This document shows, in pieces, positions 1-7,159 of a stretch of 30,182 nucleotides of DNA. This DNA comes from Bacteroidales bacterium. GTDB taxonomy: Bacteria; Bacteroidota; Bacteroidia; Bacteroidales; UBA932. How positions within the stretch are numbered: the stretch's first letter is position 1; every line of letters begins with the position of its first letter. The stretch is taken from the NCBI GenBank assembly GCA_016295455.1, contig JAEDLE010000023.1, positions 1 to 30,182 of the forward strand, given 5' to 3'. The notes beneath the pieces are model-generated. The model did no database searches, was not told the origin of the DNA, and saw only the letters and a program-made list of their open reading frames with translations. Made by a program: the position numbers and the translations under genes.

Positions 1-103
1 GTCGCAATCTTTTCAGACTGCTATTATTCTCGGTACTTGCTTCTTGTACTAGTCTTTCAATATTTTCAATGAACTTTGTTGCCGTTTGAAATCAAACGGG
101 TTG
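1..103 (-). other. 5' leader of a leftward transcript leaving the window; possibly an rRNA leader
   Basis: Downstream of the leftward promoter at 104-134 there is no ATG on the minus strand before the window edge, so the transcript has an untranslated leader of roughly 100 nt or more. On the minus strand it holds a small hairpin (7-bp arms at 82-88 and 93-99) and then GTTCATTGAAAATATTGA, which resembles the boxA-like element I associate with Bacteroidota pre-16S leaders. A 16S rRNA gene just left of the window is an inference; no rRNA sequence is visible. A protein gene with a long leader is the alternative. Confidence 0.35.
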
Positions 104-134
104 CAAAGATAGGTACTTTTTCTTTCGTTCCAAA
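104..134 (-). promoter_or_regulatory. Bacteroidota-type promoter, leftward
   Basis: Read on the minus strand: TTTG (134-131), a 19-base spacer, then TATCTTTG (111-104). Both elements and the spacing match the Bacteroidales primary sigma factor consensus (TTTG / TAnnTTTG). Transcription would start near position 97 and leave the window. It is divergent from the lipoprotein gene at 268. Confidence 0.7.
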
Positions 135-267
135 TTATTTTCGTCTTTTTTTTCATTTTTTCTTCACCGCGGCATTTTTTCTCCCGCGACAGGTACAACG
201 GATTCATTATTACCGTATATTCGCCCCCGTTTCCGGACAGGAGCACATACAAGCATATACATATAAT

Positions 268-1029
268 ATGAAACACAATCTTTTCAGAATCCTGTGCATT
301 GCAGGTACTTTTGCGGCAGTGATAGGCTGCGGCGGCAAGAAGGCGGCCAAAGAGGCTGAAGAGGCGGCCCGCGAGCAGGCAAGGCTCGATTCCCTCAAGC
401 AGGTCGAGATGGAGCAGAAACTCCAGGAGGCCGAGCAGAAGGTCGCAAGACTTCCTGAGGAGCCGGTTTTCAACATCAGCACCAATCTCGGCACCATCAA
501 GGTGAAACTCTATTCCAAGACCCCTCTCCACAGGGACAATTTCGCGAAACTCGCCCTCGCCGGCTATTATGACGGCGTGCTCTTCCACAGGGTGATCAAC
601 GGTTTCATGATCCAGGGCGGCGACCCTAACTCCAAGGATTCCACCCTTGTCAAGGAATATGGCAAAGGCGGCCCGGGCTACACCATCCCGGCCGAGTTCG
701 TTCCCGAGTACAGGCACAAAAAAGGCGCCCTCGCGGCTGCCAGGAGGGGTGACGCGTCAAACCCTGAAAGGGAGTCTTCAGGTTCGCAGTTCTATCTCGT
801 TCAGGACGAGGGCAGTTGCGCCCAGCTTGACGGGGCCTACACCGTGTTCGGTGAAACTCTCGAAGGAATAGAGGTGATCGACAAGATTGCCGCGGTTCCT
901 ACCAACAGCGCCGACCTTCCGATCAACCCGGTGGTCATCAAGAGCGTGGAGCTCGACCCTTCCTGCGCAGTGGAAGAGCCTCAGACTGAGGCAGATGAAA
1001 CCGCCGAAGAGATCAAGGAAGCTCAGTAG
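268..1029 (+). CDS. Lipoprotein peptidyl-prolyl cis-trans isomerase (cyclophilin type)
   Basis: 253 residues. A short basic/hydrophobic signal ends in a lipobox, V18-I-G-C21, so the mature protein is probably lipid-anchored at Cys21 and acts as a proline isomerase in the periplasm or at the outer membrane. Residues 24-62 are rich in Ala, Glu, Lys and Gln and look like a coiled-coil or flexible linker. The cyclophilin domain runs from about 68 to 230 and shows FHRVINGFMIQGGDP (106-120, with the expected catalytic Arg108), GSQFYL (172-177) and VFGE (193-196). An acidic tail follows. The ATG at 268 was chosen because it begins the signal peptide; the reading frame stays open upstream to 76, but that stretch is AT-rich and not protein-like. 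A TATATTCG at 216-223 is a weak promoter candidate (one mismatch). The gene is convergent with the next one; the 3' ends overlap by 17 bases. Confidence 0.93.
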   Translation: MKHNLFRILCIAGTFAAVIGCGGKKAAKEAEEAAREQARLDSLKQVEMEQKLQEAEQKVARLPEEPVFNISTNLGTIKVKLYSKTPLHRDNFAKLALAGYYDGVLFHRVINGFMIQGGDPNSKDSTLVKEYGKGGPGYTIPAEFVPEYRHKKGALAAARRGDASNPERESSGSQFYLVQDEGSCAQLDGAYTVFGETLEGIEVIDKIAAVPTNSADLPINPVVIKSVELDPSCAVEEPQTEADETAEEIKEAQ

Positions 1030-1567
1030 CCTCCTCTCTCTGAATCTTTCTTACGAATATCCGCACCCTGTCGTCCTCTCCGGAGACCGACAGGGTGATT
1101 TCGCCTATGGCCTCCACCGTCTTCTTTCTCAGCAGCGGAGAGGATCCGTCGTCGGTGGTTCCCCCGGGGTATATGGAGAAGGAGGTCACAGCGGGTCCGT
1201 CACCATATTCACCAGAAGAGAGGGACGGGGTGCCATATTCCTGGATGAGCATCATCCTGACCGTATCGTAGAGGCTTGAGGTGGAACTTATGTCGGGCCG
1301 CAGGGGATAGCTGATTATGAACATCGTGACTCGTCCGGCTTCGTCGCTCTCGACCTGCAGGGTGACCGGCGTGCCGCGGTATTTGCCGTTGAACACGTTG
1401 ACTTCGCCCCTGACTGGGCGGAAACCGGCCTTGCGCAGGGAATGCGCGCAGTCGTAGAAAGGGCCGTCCACGTCTATGCCCATAAAACGGAAAGCATCCT
1501 GTGCCGATGCTGTGAATATGGCAACGAGCAGTGCCACAGTGGCGATGATGGTCTTTTTCATTTTCAT
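1013..1567 (-). CDS. Exported protein of unknown function
   Basis: 184 residues from the ATG at 1567; a second ATG at 1561 gives 182, and I cannot separate the two. A clear signal peptide (Lys-rich start, hydrophobic core, ASA|QDAF near residue 22) predicts export to the periplasm. The mature part begins with a FMGIDVDG-like segment followed by a Lys/Gly/Phe-rich motif and a beta-strand-like stretch, which recalls a widespread uncharacterised family of small exported Bacteroidota proteins. I cannot assign a function and no catalytic motif is visible. A perfect TAnnTTTG element lies 39 bases upstream of the start. It stands alone as a single gene between two plus-strand genes, overlapping the cyclophilin 3' end by 17 bases. 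Confidence 0.85.
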   Translation of the reverse strand: MKMKKTIIATVALLVAIFTASAQDAFRFMGIDVDGPFYDCAHSLRKAGFRPVRGEVNVFNGKYRGTPVTLQVESDEAGRVTMFIISYPLRPDISSTSSLYDTVRMMLIQEYGTPSLSSGEYGDGPAVTSFSIYPGGTTDDGSSPLLRKKTVEAIGEITLSVSGEDDRVRIFVRKIQREEATELP

Positions 1568-1605
1568 AATATTGATGACGGACCGGTGCAGGTCCGCCGG
1601 GTGTG

Positions 1606-1613
1606 CAAATATA
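1606..1613 (-). promoter_or_regulatory. -7 promoter element for the exported protein gene
   Basis: Minus strand TATATTTG, a perfect TAnnTTTG match, upstream of the start at 1567. No good TTG is found at the expected -33 distance. The predicted leader would include a 6-bp hairpin at 1580-1597 (CGGACC/GGTCCG). Confidence 0.5.
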
Positions 1614-1708
1614 GCGATTTTGATCATCAGTCAGGGCTGATTCGTCCGCAAGCGGGGCGCGGGCCCGGTGTTATCGCCCGGCAATGCGGGTTATTGAGTG
1701 AAAATTCA

Positions 1709-1716
1709 TATATTTG
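1709..1716 (+). promoter_or_regulatory. -7 promoter element directly upstream of lepA
   Basis: TATATTTG is a perfect TAnnTTTG match ending six bases before the lepA ATG at 1723. Start of transcription would fall at or next to the start codon, implying a leaderless or almost leaderless mRNA. The -33 region is poor (the nearest TTG, 1694-1696, is only 12 bases away). Confidence 0.45.
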
Positions 1717-1722
1717 CAAGTT

Positions 1723-3510
1723 ATGAAACATATCAGGAATTTCTGCATAATCGCACATATCGACCACGGCAAGAGCACCCTTGCCGACAGGCTCATAGAA
1801 CTTACCAGCACCCTGTCTTCCAGGGAGATGGACAATCAGGTGCTGGACGATATGGACCTTGAGAAGGAGAAGGGCATCACCATCAAGAGCCACGCTATCC
1901 AGATGGTGCACGAATACAAGGGGGAGAAGTACCGCCTGAACCTCATCGACACTCCGGGGCATGTCGACTTTTCCTACGAAGTGTCCCGCTCCATCGCCTC
2001 CTGCGAGGGCGCGATACTGGTCGTGGACGCGACCCAGGGCATACAGGCACAGACCATTTCCAACCTCTATCAGGCGATAGACCACAATCTGGAAATCATC
2101 CCGGTGCTGAACAAGATTGACATGGATTCGGCGAGGCCGGAAGTGGTGGCAGACGAGGTCTGCGACCTGATAGGCTGCGATCCTGACGACATATTCAAAG
2201 TGTCGGCAAGGACGGGAGAGGGCGTAGCGCCGCTGCTAGATGCCATAGTCGAGAGAATCCCCGCCCCCCAGGGCGACCCTGACGCTCCGTTGCAGGCGCT
2301 GATTTTCGACTCGGTGTTCAACTCGTTCAGGGGCGTGATAGCATATTTCAAGGTGAAGAACGGCTCGATACGCAAAGGCGACAAGGTGAAGTTCTTCAGT
2401 ACCGGTCAGGAATATGAGGCTGACGAGGTCGGAGTGCTCAAGCTGAAGATGCAGCCGACGGATGAAATCAGCTGCGGAGATGTGGGCTACATAATCTCGG
2501 GCATCAAGAGTGCCACCGAGGTGAAGGTCGGCGACACCATCACTCATGTGGACAACCCTTGCAGTGAGGCGATTGCAGGTTTCGAGGAGGTGAAACCGAT
2601 GGTCTTCGCCGGTATGTATCCGGTGGATGCGGCGAAGTTCGAGGAGCTGCGTTCCGTGCTCGAGAAGTTCCAGCTGAACGACGCGTCATTTGTCTATGAG
2701 CCTGAGTCGTCGCTTGCGCTGGGTTCAGGTTTCCGCTGCGGTTTCCTCGGCCTGCTCCATCTGGAGATAGTCCAGGAAAGGCTTTTCCGTGAGTACAACA
2801 TGGATGTGATCACCACGGTCCCGAACGTGTCCTACAAGGTTTACACCACCCAGGGCGAGGAAATGGAGGTGCACAATCCGTCCGGTATGCCTGCTCCGAC
2901 CCTGATCGACCATATCGAGGAGCCTTACATCAAGGCGCAGATCATCTCGAAGTCGGATTATTTCGGCGCGATAATGAAACTCTGCCTCGAAAGGAGGGGC
3001 ACTCTCACCGCCCAGCATTTCATCACCGCCGAAAGGGTCGAGCTGAGCTATGACATGCCGCTCTCGGAGATAGTGTTCGGATTCTACGACACGCTCAAGA
3101 CCATATCCAAGGGATATGCTTCCTTCGATTACCATATCACGGGCTATCGCCCTGCCAAGCTCGTCAGGCTCGACATACTCCTGAACGGGGATCCTGCCGA
3201 CGCGCTTTCGACCCTCATTCACGAGGACAATGCATATGACTTCGGCAGAAGGATGTGCGTCAAGCTGAAGGACCTCATCCCGAGGCAGCAGTTCGACATC
3301 CCTATCCAGGCGGCCATAGGCGCGAAGATCATAGCCAGGGAGACCGTCAAGCAGGTGCGCAAGGATGTCACGGCAAAGTGTTATGGCGGTGACATCACCC
3401 GCAAGAGGAAACTGCTTGAGAAACAGAAGGAAGGAAAGAAGAGAATGCGTCAGATAGGTACTGTCCAGGTGCCTCAGAGCGCGTTCATGGCCGTACTGAA
3501 GCTGGATTGA
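1723..3510 (+). CDS. lepA: Elongation factor 4 (LepA), ribosome-associated GTPase
   Basis: 595 residues, the normal LepA length (about 600). LepA binds the ribosome and hydrolyses GTP; it has been described as a back-translocase and as a factor in 30S biogenesis. Visible GTPase motifs: G1 AHIDHGKS (11-18), G3 DTPGH (76-80), G4 NKID (130-133) and G5 SAR (161-163). Domains II and III follow, with an EF-G-like segment. The C-terminal domain ends in the typical Lys/Arg-rich QKEGKKRMRQIG stretch that distinguishes LepA from EF-G. The ATG at 1723 is used because MKHIRNFCIIAHIDHGKS aligns with the family start; an in-frame TTG at 1714 lies inside the promoter element. The glycosyltransferase gene begins one base after the stop. 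Confidence 0.97.
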   Translation: MKHIRNFCIIAHIDHGKSTLADRLIELTSTLSSREMDNQVLDDMDLEKEKGITIKSHAIQMVHEYKGEKYRLNLIDTPGHVDFSYEVSRSIASCEGAILVVDATQGIQAQTISNLYQAIDHNLEIIPVLNKIDMDSARPEVVADEVCDLIGCDPDDIFKVSARTGEGVAPLLDAIVERIPAPQGDPDAPLQALIFDSVFNSFRGVIAYFKVKNGSIRKGDKVKFFSTGQEYEADEVGVLKLKMQPTDEISCGDVGYIISGIKSATEVKVGDTITHVDNPCSEAIAGFEEVKPMVFAGMYPVDAAKFEELRSVLEKFQLNDASFVYEPESSLALGSGFRCGFLGLLHLEIVQERLFREYNMDVITTVPNVSYKVYTTQGEEMEVHNPSGMPAPTLIDHIEEPYIKAQIISKSDYFGAIMKLCLERRGTLTAQHFITAERVELSYDMPLSEIVFGFYDTLKTISKGYASFDYHITGYRPAKLVRLDILLNGDPADALSTLIHEDNAYDFGRRMCVKLKDLIPRQQFDIPIQAAIGAKIIARETVKQVRKDVTAKCYGGDITRKRKLLEKQKEGKKRMRQIGTVQVPQSAFMAVLKLD

Positions 3511-3511
3511 G

Positions 3512-4357
3512 ATGATGGATGTCGCCATACTGATGACTGCTCATGACAGGAGGGAGGAAACGCTCTCCTGCCTTATGGACTGCCATCGGGAGGCCGACGC
3601 GATGAAGGCCGAAGGAGAGTACCGCTTCACCATATACCTTCTGGATGACGGCAGCACCGACGGGACTGCCGAGGCCGTGTCCGAGAGGTTTCCTGACGTA
3701 AAACTAACCCGTTCGGACGGGAATCTCTTCTGGAACAGGGGTATGGAGGAGATCTGGAAGACCGCCTCACGGGAGCACGATTATGACTTCTACCTCTGGA
3801 TTAAGAGCAGGGCAAAGCTCTGCGAGGGGGCTTTCACATCCCTGCTGGAGAATTCTTCTTTCCTCAGGCACAAGGCGATAGTGGCAGGGACTGCAGCCGA
3901 CAGGAACGGGAATCTGACCTACGGGGGCCGGACGCGTTACAACAGGATCATACCTCCTGACCCGACCATACCCGTGCCCTGCCATACTTTCGACGGCTGC
4001 CTGGTCCTGGTGCCGTCCAGCGTATACGGACAGCTGGGGAACCTTGACCATATCTACCGCCACCGCTACGGGGACAGGGACTACGGCGTGAGGGCTTACA
4101 AAAAAGACATAACAAGGGTGGTCTGCCCGGGCATACTCTGCACCTGCGAGAAGACGCGTATAGTCCCGCTCTGGAGAGATTCGGCCTACAGCCTGCGCCA
4201 GCGTTACCGCCTGATCAATTCGATTTCGGGAAGGCCGTTCAGGGAGCAGTTCGTGTATGACTGCAGGAGCATGGGTTTCTTCCGCGCCGTACTGCATTTC
4301 TTCACCCTGAACCTTTCGGTCCTCTTCCCGGTCAACACAAACAGAAAACTATCGTAA
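3512..4357 (+). CDS. GT2-like family glycosyltransferase with altered metal-binding motif
   Basis: 281 residues; a second ATG at 3515 would shorten it by one. The fold is recognisable as a family 2 (GT-A) glycosyltransferase: an N-terminal beta strand with VAILMTAHDRREETL, the nucleotide-binding DDGSTDGT at 45-52, NLFWNRGMEEIW at 71-82, and in the second half a GGR (138-140), DGCLVLVPSSVYGQLGNLD and D188-R-D-Y-G region typical of the group. At the place where relatives have LWLNDD (the DxD-type metal/sugar-nucleotide site) this protein has LWIKSR (95-100), so it lacks acidic residues there. It is cytoplasmic, without convincing membrane segments. It starts right after lepA and overlaps menA by one base (TAATG), so it is translationally coupled. 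Acceptor and donor cannot be predicted. Confidence 0.85.
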   Translation: MMDVAILMTAHDRREETLSCLMDCHREADAMKAEGEYRFTIYLLDDGSTDGTAEAVSERFPDVKLTRSDGNLFWNRGMEEIWKTASREHDYDFYLWIKSRAKLCEGAFTSLLENSSFLRHKAIVAGTAADRNGNLTYGGRTRYNRIIPPDPTIPVPCHTFDGCLVLVPSSVYGQLGNLDHIYRHRYGDRDYGVRAYKKDITRVVCPGILCTCEKTRIVPLWRDSAYSLRQRYRLINSISGRPFREQFVYDCRSMGFFRAVLHFFTLNLSVLFPVNTNRKLS

Positions 4358-5268
4358 TGGGACTTGTCAAACCGATGATACGCTCGCTGAGGCTGAGGAC
4401 ATTGCCTCTGTCGCTTTCCGGAATATGCCTGGGGCTTCTTCTGGCCGCCGCCGACTACAGGATTTCACTGTCTACGGCCGCGTTCACAATGCTCACAACC
4501 ATATTCCTGCAGATTCTGTCCAATCTTTCGAATGAGCTCGGGGATGTCCTGAGCGGTACCGACAACGGACAGCGGCAGGGGCCGGCTTACGGCCTGAACG
4601 GCGGCGAGTTGAGCATAGGCACGATGAAGATGATGATAGCCGTGGCGGTCGTGGCCTGCATAGCCGGCGGCCTGGTGATGCTCCGCTCGTCGTTCGGAAC
4701 TCTCTTCTGCATGGATTCGATTTGCCTGATGCTGCTCGGGGGCGCCGCGATAATGGCGGCGATGAAATACACTCTCGGCCGCAACCCTTACGGCTACAGA
4801 GGTCTGGGGGACGCCAGCGTGTTCCTCTTCTTCGGCATTGTCGCCGTGCTGGGATCATACTTTGTTGCAACCCATACCATAGGTTCCTGGTTTCTGCTCC
4901 TTCCTGCCGCCGCAATCGGCTGTTTCAGCGTCGGAGTGCTGAATGTCAACAATATACGCGACATGAAAACCGACTCTGCCACCCGCAGCACCGTCGCCAT
5001 ACGGCTCGGAGAAAAAGGCGCGCGCATCTACCAGACGATACTCATCGCATCCGGATGGATACTGATGACCCTCTACTGCGTCTTCCGTTTCCAGGACCCA
5101 TGGCACTACCTGTATTTTCTCAGCGCCCCGCTTTTCATACTCCATATCAAAGGAATATGGTCACGTGAGGGACGTGCCCTGGACCCTATGCTGCCTCTGC
5201 TGGTGACCGGCACTTTCTGCTTCGCGCTGCTCGCCGGTACGGGTTTCGTGATTTTCCTTATCCGGTAA
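4357..5268 (+). CDS. menA: 1,4-dihydroxy-2-naphthoate prenyltransferase (MenA), UbiA family
   Basis: 303 residues, integral membrane protein with about eight or nine hydrophobic segments. It attaches the polyprenyl chain to dihydroxynaphthoate in menaquinone synthesis. The two Asp-rich prenyl-diphosphate/Mg sites of the UbiA superfamily are visible: NLSNELGD (56-63, followed by SGTDNGQRQGP) and NNIRDMKTD (198-206). GYRGLGD (146-152) and the VAIRLGEKGAR segment further support MenA over other UbiA members. Its ATG overlaps the stop of the glycosyltransferase gene by one base. menG, the next enzyme of the same pathway, ends six bases away on the opposite strand, which strengthens the call. Confidence 0.93.
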   Translation: MGLVKPMIRSLRLRTLPLSLSGICLGLLLAAADYRISLSTAAFTMLTTIFLQILSNLSNELGDVLSGTDNGQRQGPAYGLNGGELSIGTMKMMIAVAVVACIAGGLVMLRSSFGTLFCMDSICLMLLGGAAIMAAMKYTLGRNPYGYRGLGDASVFLFFGIVAVLGSYFVATHTIGSWFLLLPAAAIGCFSVGVLNVNNIRDMKTDSATRSTVAIRLGEKGARIYQTILIASGWILMTLYCVFRFQDPWHYLYFLSAPLFILHIKGIWSREGRALDPMLPLLVTGTFCFALLAGTGFVIFLIR

Positions 5269-5274
5269 ACCTGA

Positions 5275-5988
5275 TCACTGCAAAGCCTTGTCGCCCCAGT
5301 ACATACGGCATATGCCAAAAGTGAGTGCCTTGTGACCGACGGAGGAAAAGCCGGCAGACTTCATCATATCCAGAAAGACTTCCCTGGAAGGGAAGCGCAG
5401 TACGGACTCAGGGAGATAACGGTAGGCACCCCTGTTTCCCGAGATGAGACCTCCGATCAAAGGGAGGATGTGCAGGAAATAGAGTTTGAAAAGACCCCGG
5501 ATGAGTTTCTGTTCGGGAAGGGAAAGTTCCAGTATGACCAGACGTCCGCCCGGCCTGAGCACGCGCAGCATTTCGGCCAAACCTTGTTCCCTGTTCTGGA
5601 AGTTCCTGATCCCGAAGGCGATAGCGACCCTGTCGAAGCTTGATTCGCTGAATGGCAGGTTTTCGCCGTCTCCCCTGACTGCCGTTATCCTGTCTCCGAG
5701 TCCTTCCTTTTCAACTTTCCCTTCCATCACCTTGAGCATGCCTTCGGAGAGATCGAGACCCGTGACTTTGGCCGTGGGCAGGCCTCTGGCTATGGCGATG
5801 GTGGAGTCTCCTGTCCCGCAGGCGAGGTCCAGAACCTTGAGCGGACGTCCGTCGACGCCCTCACCGAGTTTCCCGAGCATGGTCTTTCTCCAGGACTTGT
5901 CGGCGTCCAGAGACATTATGTGATTCAAGCTGTCGTAACTGCCGGCGATGTTGTCGAACATCTTCCTGACCGCTTCTTTCTGTTGCAT
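5275..5988 (-). CDS. menG: Demethylmenaquinone methyltransferase (MenG/UbiE)
   Basis: 237 residues. It performs the SAM-dependent C-methylation of demethylmenaquinone, the last step of menaquinone synthesis. Motifs: the UbiE signature start (VRKMFDNIAGSYDSLNHIMS, 7-26), SAM motif I DLACGTGD (54-61), GLDLSEGML (77-85), and FGIRN (125-129), then a YRYLPESVLRFPSR segment conserved in the family. It is convergent with menA, the preceding pathway enzyme, with 6 bases between the stops. The upstream region has only a weak promoter: a minus-strand CAATTTTG at 6012-6005 (one mismatch) with an off-spaced TTTG. Confidence 0.95.
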   Translation of the reverse strand: MQQKEAVRKMFDNIAGSYDSLNHIMSLDADKSWRKTMLGKLGEGVDGRPLKVLDLACGTGDSTIAIARGLPTAKVTGLDLSEGMLKVMEGKVEKEGLGDRITAVRGDGENLPFSESSFDRVAIAFGIRNFQNREQGLAEMLRVLRPGGRLVILELSLPEQKLIRGLFKLYFLHILPLIGGLISGNRGAYRYLPESVLRFPSREVFLDMMKSAGFSSVGHKALTFGICRMYWGDKALQ

Positions 5989-6117
5989 ATGATACTATGA
6001 TGGTACAAAATTGAACTGTTCCGGATGACAAACTTAACAATTTCTGGCCTTTGTGGGCATCTCTATGGCACATTTCTGTAAATTTTGCAACATATATTCA
6101 AAAAAATTCATTCCGGG

Positions 6118-6149
6118 TTGCTAAAATATTAAAAAATGTTATACCTTTG
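6118..6149 (+). promoter_or_regulatory. Bacteroidota-type promoter in the menG-6438 intergenic region
   Basis: TTG (6118-6120), a 21-base AT-rich spacer, then TACCTTTG (6142-6149), a perfect TAnnTTTG element. The first nucleotide would be near 6155. No ORF starts soon after; a strong terminator follows instead. Confidence 0.65.
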
Positions 6150-6154
6150 TGTCG

Positions 6155-6228
6155 AATAGTTTTTTCATAGGTTAAGTTTTAGGTTAGAACGGGCATCGAA
6201 TGTTGTGAAACATTCGATGTCTTTTTTT
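6155..6228 (+). ncRNA. Candidate small RNA or terminated leader (about 75 nt)
   Basis: The interval between a good promoter (6118-6149) and a strong intrinsic terminator (6192-6228) would give a transcript of about 75 nt. The part before the hairpin has a repeated TAGGTTA (6168-6174 and 6180-6186) and no ATG-initiated ORF. I do not recognise a known RNA family. It may be a free small RNA, or an attenuated leader of the gene at 6438, though that gene has its own promoter candidate. In the rest of 5989-6437 I see only that promoter candidate and AT-rich sequence. Confidence 0.45.
6192..6228 (+). terminator. Intrinsic terminator with GTGA tetraloop
   Basis: Arms GGCATCGAATGTT (6192-6204) and AACATTCGATGTC (6209-6221) pair over 13 bp with one G-U pair. 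They close a GTGA (GNRA-type) loop and are followed by seven T's (6222-6228). Confidence 0.85.
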
Positions 6229-6302
6229 CGATACTGCAGGTCACATTCGCGGAAAACAGGCTTGCATCCGGGGTTGCCATCTGCCTGCACGAATGTCATT
6301 AT

Positions 6303-6334
6303 TTTGCATTTCCAGGTTTTATTTGCCATATTTG
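6303..6334 (+). promoter_or_regulatory. Candidate promoter for the 6438 gene
   Basis: TTTG (6303-6306), a 20-base spacer and CATATTTG (6327-6334), one mismatch from TAnnTTTG. It would give a leader of about 100 nt before the ATG at 6438. Confidence 0.4.
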
Positions 6335-6437
6335 CAAACATCACATAAGCCGCTAAATTTCCGGCGTTTTTTCCAATCCATACTCCCCGACGGCCAAATC
6401 AGGCTATCGAGGTTCTTATTGTTTAAAGTTCATTGAT

Positions 6438-6923
6438 ATGATTGGAAAAAAGTACCAGCTGGTCGCATGGACCAGGAATTCTTCAGACAGGGAGAATGCC
6501 GGACTCTCCCTTATCCCGTCCCTGGAATGGGAACTTCAGGAACCTTACTTCACGGAAATCGCCCGATGCAGGGCAGAAGAAGAGAAAAAGGGCAGAATGG
6601 ACGTAAGGCTCGCCCGGAGATACATCAGAGCCTATGAGGAGTCCTCCCGCTTTCTGATCCTTACCGGCCACTGCGCCGACGGCATCAGATTCCTCTGTTC
6701 AGCCGCGATGTGCTGCATTCAGCCTGAAGACAGCAACTGGGCATATGTCGATACCGGAGACGGCTGCATCGTGACATACTGCGGAAAACTCAAGGGCGAG
6801 TTCCTCAGGCTTTCTGGACTCGCCGTGAGCCTGGCACAAAAATACGGGCAGGAACACGTTCTCCGGGAAAGTGTAGCCCGCCAAATGACGGATCTCCGTT
6901 CACGGCTTCTGCAAAAGCCATGA
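6438..6923 (+). CDS. Hypothetical protein
   Basis: 161 residues, no family recognised. Codon usage (GC-rich third positions, frequent agg, ctc, ggc) matches neighbouring genes, so it is probably a real gene. The protein is soluble, with no signal peptide or membrane segment. It has a charged helical middle (residues 45-70, rich in Glu, Arg and Lys), several cysteines (C43, C79, C86, C92, C93, C109, C114) and a C-terminal helical part ending in QMTDLRSRLLQKP. It is a single gene between a short terminated transcript and a tRNA on the opposite strand. The stop codon lies within the 3' arm of a long hairpin (6888-6935). No function can be proposed. Confidence 0.7.
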   Translation: MIGKKYQLVAWTRNSSDRENAGLSLIPSLEWELQEPYFTEIARCRAEEEKKGRMDVRLARRYIRAYEESSRFLILTGHCADGIRFLCSAAMCCIQPEDSNWAYVDTGDGCIVTYCGKLKGEFLRLSGLAVSLAQKYGQEHVLRESVARQMTDLRSRLLQKP

Positions 6924-6935
6924 ACGGAGATCCGT
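6888..6935. repeat. Long inverted repeat spanning the stop codon of the 6438 gene
   Basis: Arms ACGGATCTCCGTTCA (6888-6902) and TGAACGGAGATCCGT (6921-6935) are perfect complements. After one mismatch, five further pairs (6904-6908 with 6915-6919) leave a 6-base loop. It lies between the 3' end of the hypothetical gene and the 3' end of the tRNA. It lacks a T-run on either side, so it may be a bidirectional, non-canonical terminator or an mRNA 3' stabiliser. Confidence 0.6.
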
Positions 6936-6950
6936 CTGCATCGTTTCCGG

Positions 6951-7034
6951 TGCCCGAGGCCGGACTCGAACCGGCACGCCTTTAAGGGGCAAAGGATTTT
7001 GAGTCCTTCGTGTCTACCATTTCACCACTCGGGC
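6951..7034 (-). tRNA. tRNA-Leu (anticodon CAA)
   Basis: On the minus strand: acceptor arms GCCCGAG and CTCGGGC with discriminator A, a D-arm containing TGGTGAAATGGTAGACAC, and an anticodon stem AAGGA/TCCTT enclosing the loop CTCAAAA, which gives anticodon CAA (reads UUG). A long variable arm typical of tRNA-Leu and the T-arm GCCGG TTCGAGT CCGGC follow. CCA is not encoded (CCG follows the discriminator). A consensus promoter lies immediately upstream (7051-7081). Confidence 0.95.
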
Positions 7035-7050
7035 AAGTCGTCGTGGAGGG

Positions 7051-7081
7051 CAAAGTTAACTCAATTCCGGCAAAATCCAAA
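7051..7081 (-). promoter_or_regulatory. Promoter of tRNA-Leu
   Basis: Minus strand TTTG (7081-7078), 19-base spacer, TAACTTTG (7058-7051): full consensus with ideal spacing. The tRNA 5' end is 17 bases downstream, so the primary transcript has a very short 5' extension. Confidence 0.8.
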
Positions 7082-7114
7082 TACGCTGATAGCAGAAATT
7101 CCAAAAGTGCTTCT

Positions 7115-7122
7115 TATATTTG
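7115..7122 (+). promoter_or_regulatory. -7 promoter element of the aro operon
   Basis: TATATTTG, a perfect TAnnTTTG match, 37 bases before the aroB ATG. No clear TTG at the -33 distance. It is divergent from the tRNA-Leu promoter, with 33 bases between the two -7 elements. Confidence 0.55.
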
Positions 7123-7159
7123 TAGATTGGTAATCTTCAAATTACTTAGGATTTATTCG

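Noticed and set aside
49..717. 222-codon minus-strand frame at the left end
   Set aside because: It runs antisense through the cyclophilin gene and across the leftward promoter; not protein-like at its C-terminal end.
6149..6175. GTG-initiated mini-ORF (MSNSFFIG) resembling the start of the ilv leader peptide
   Set aside because: The GTG overlaps the -7 promoter element, so it would not be transcribed; the similarity is most likely chance.
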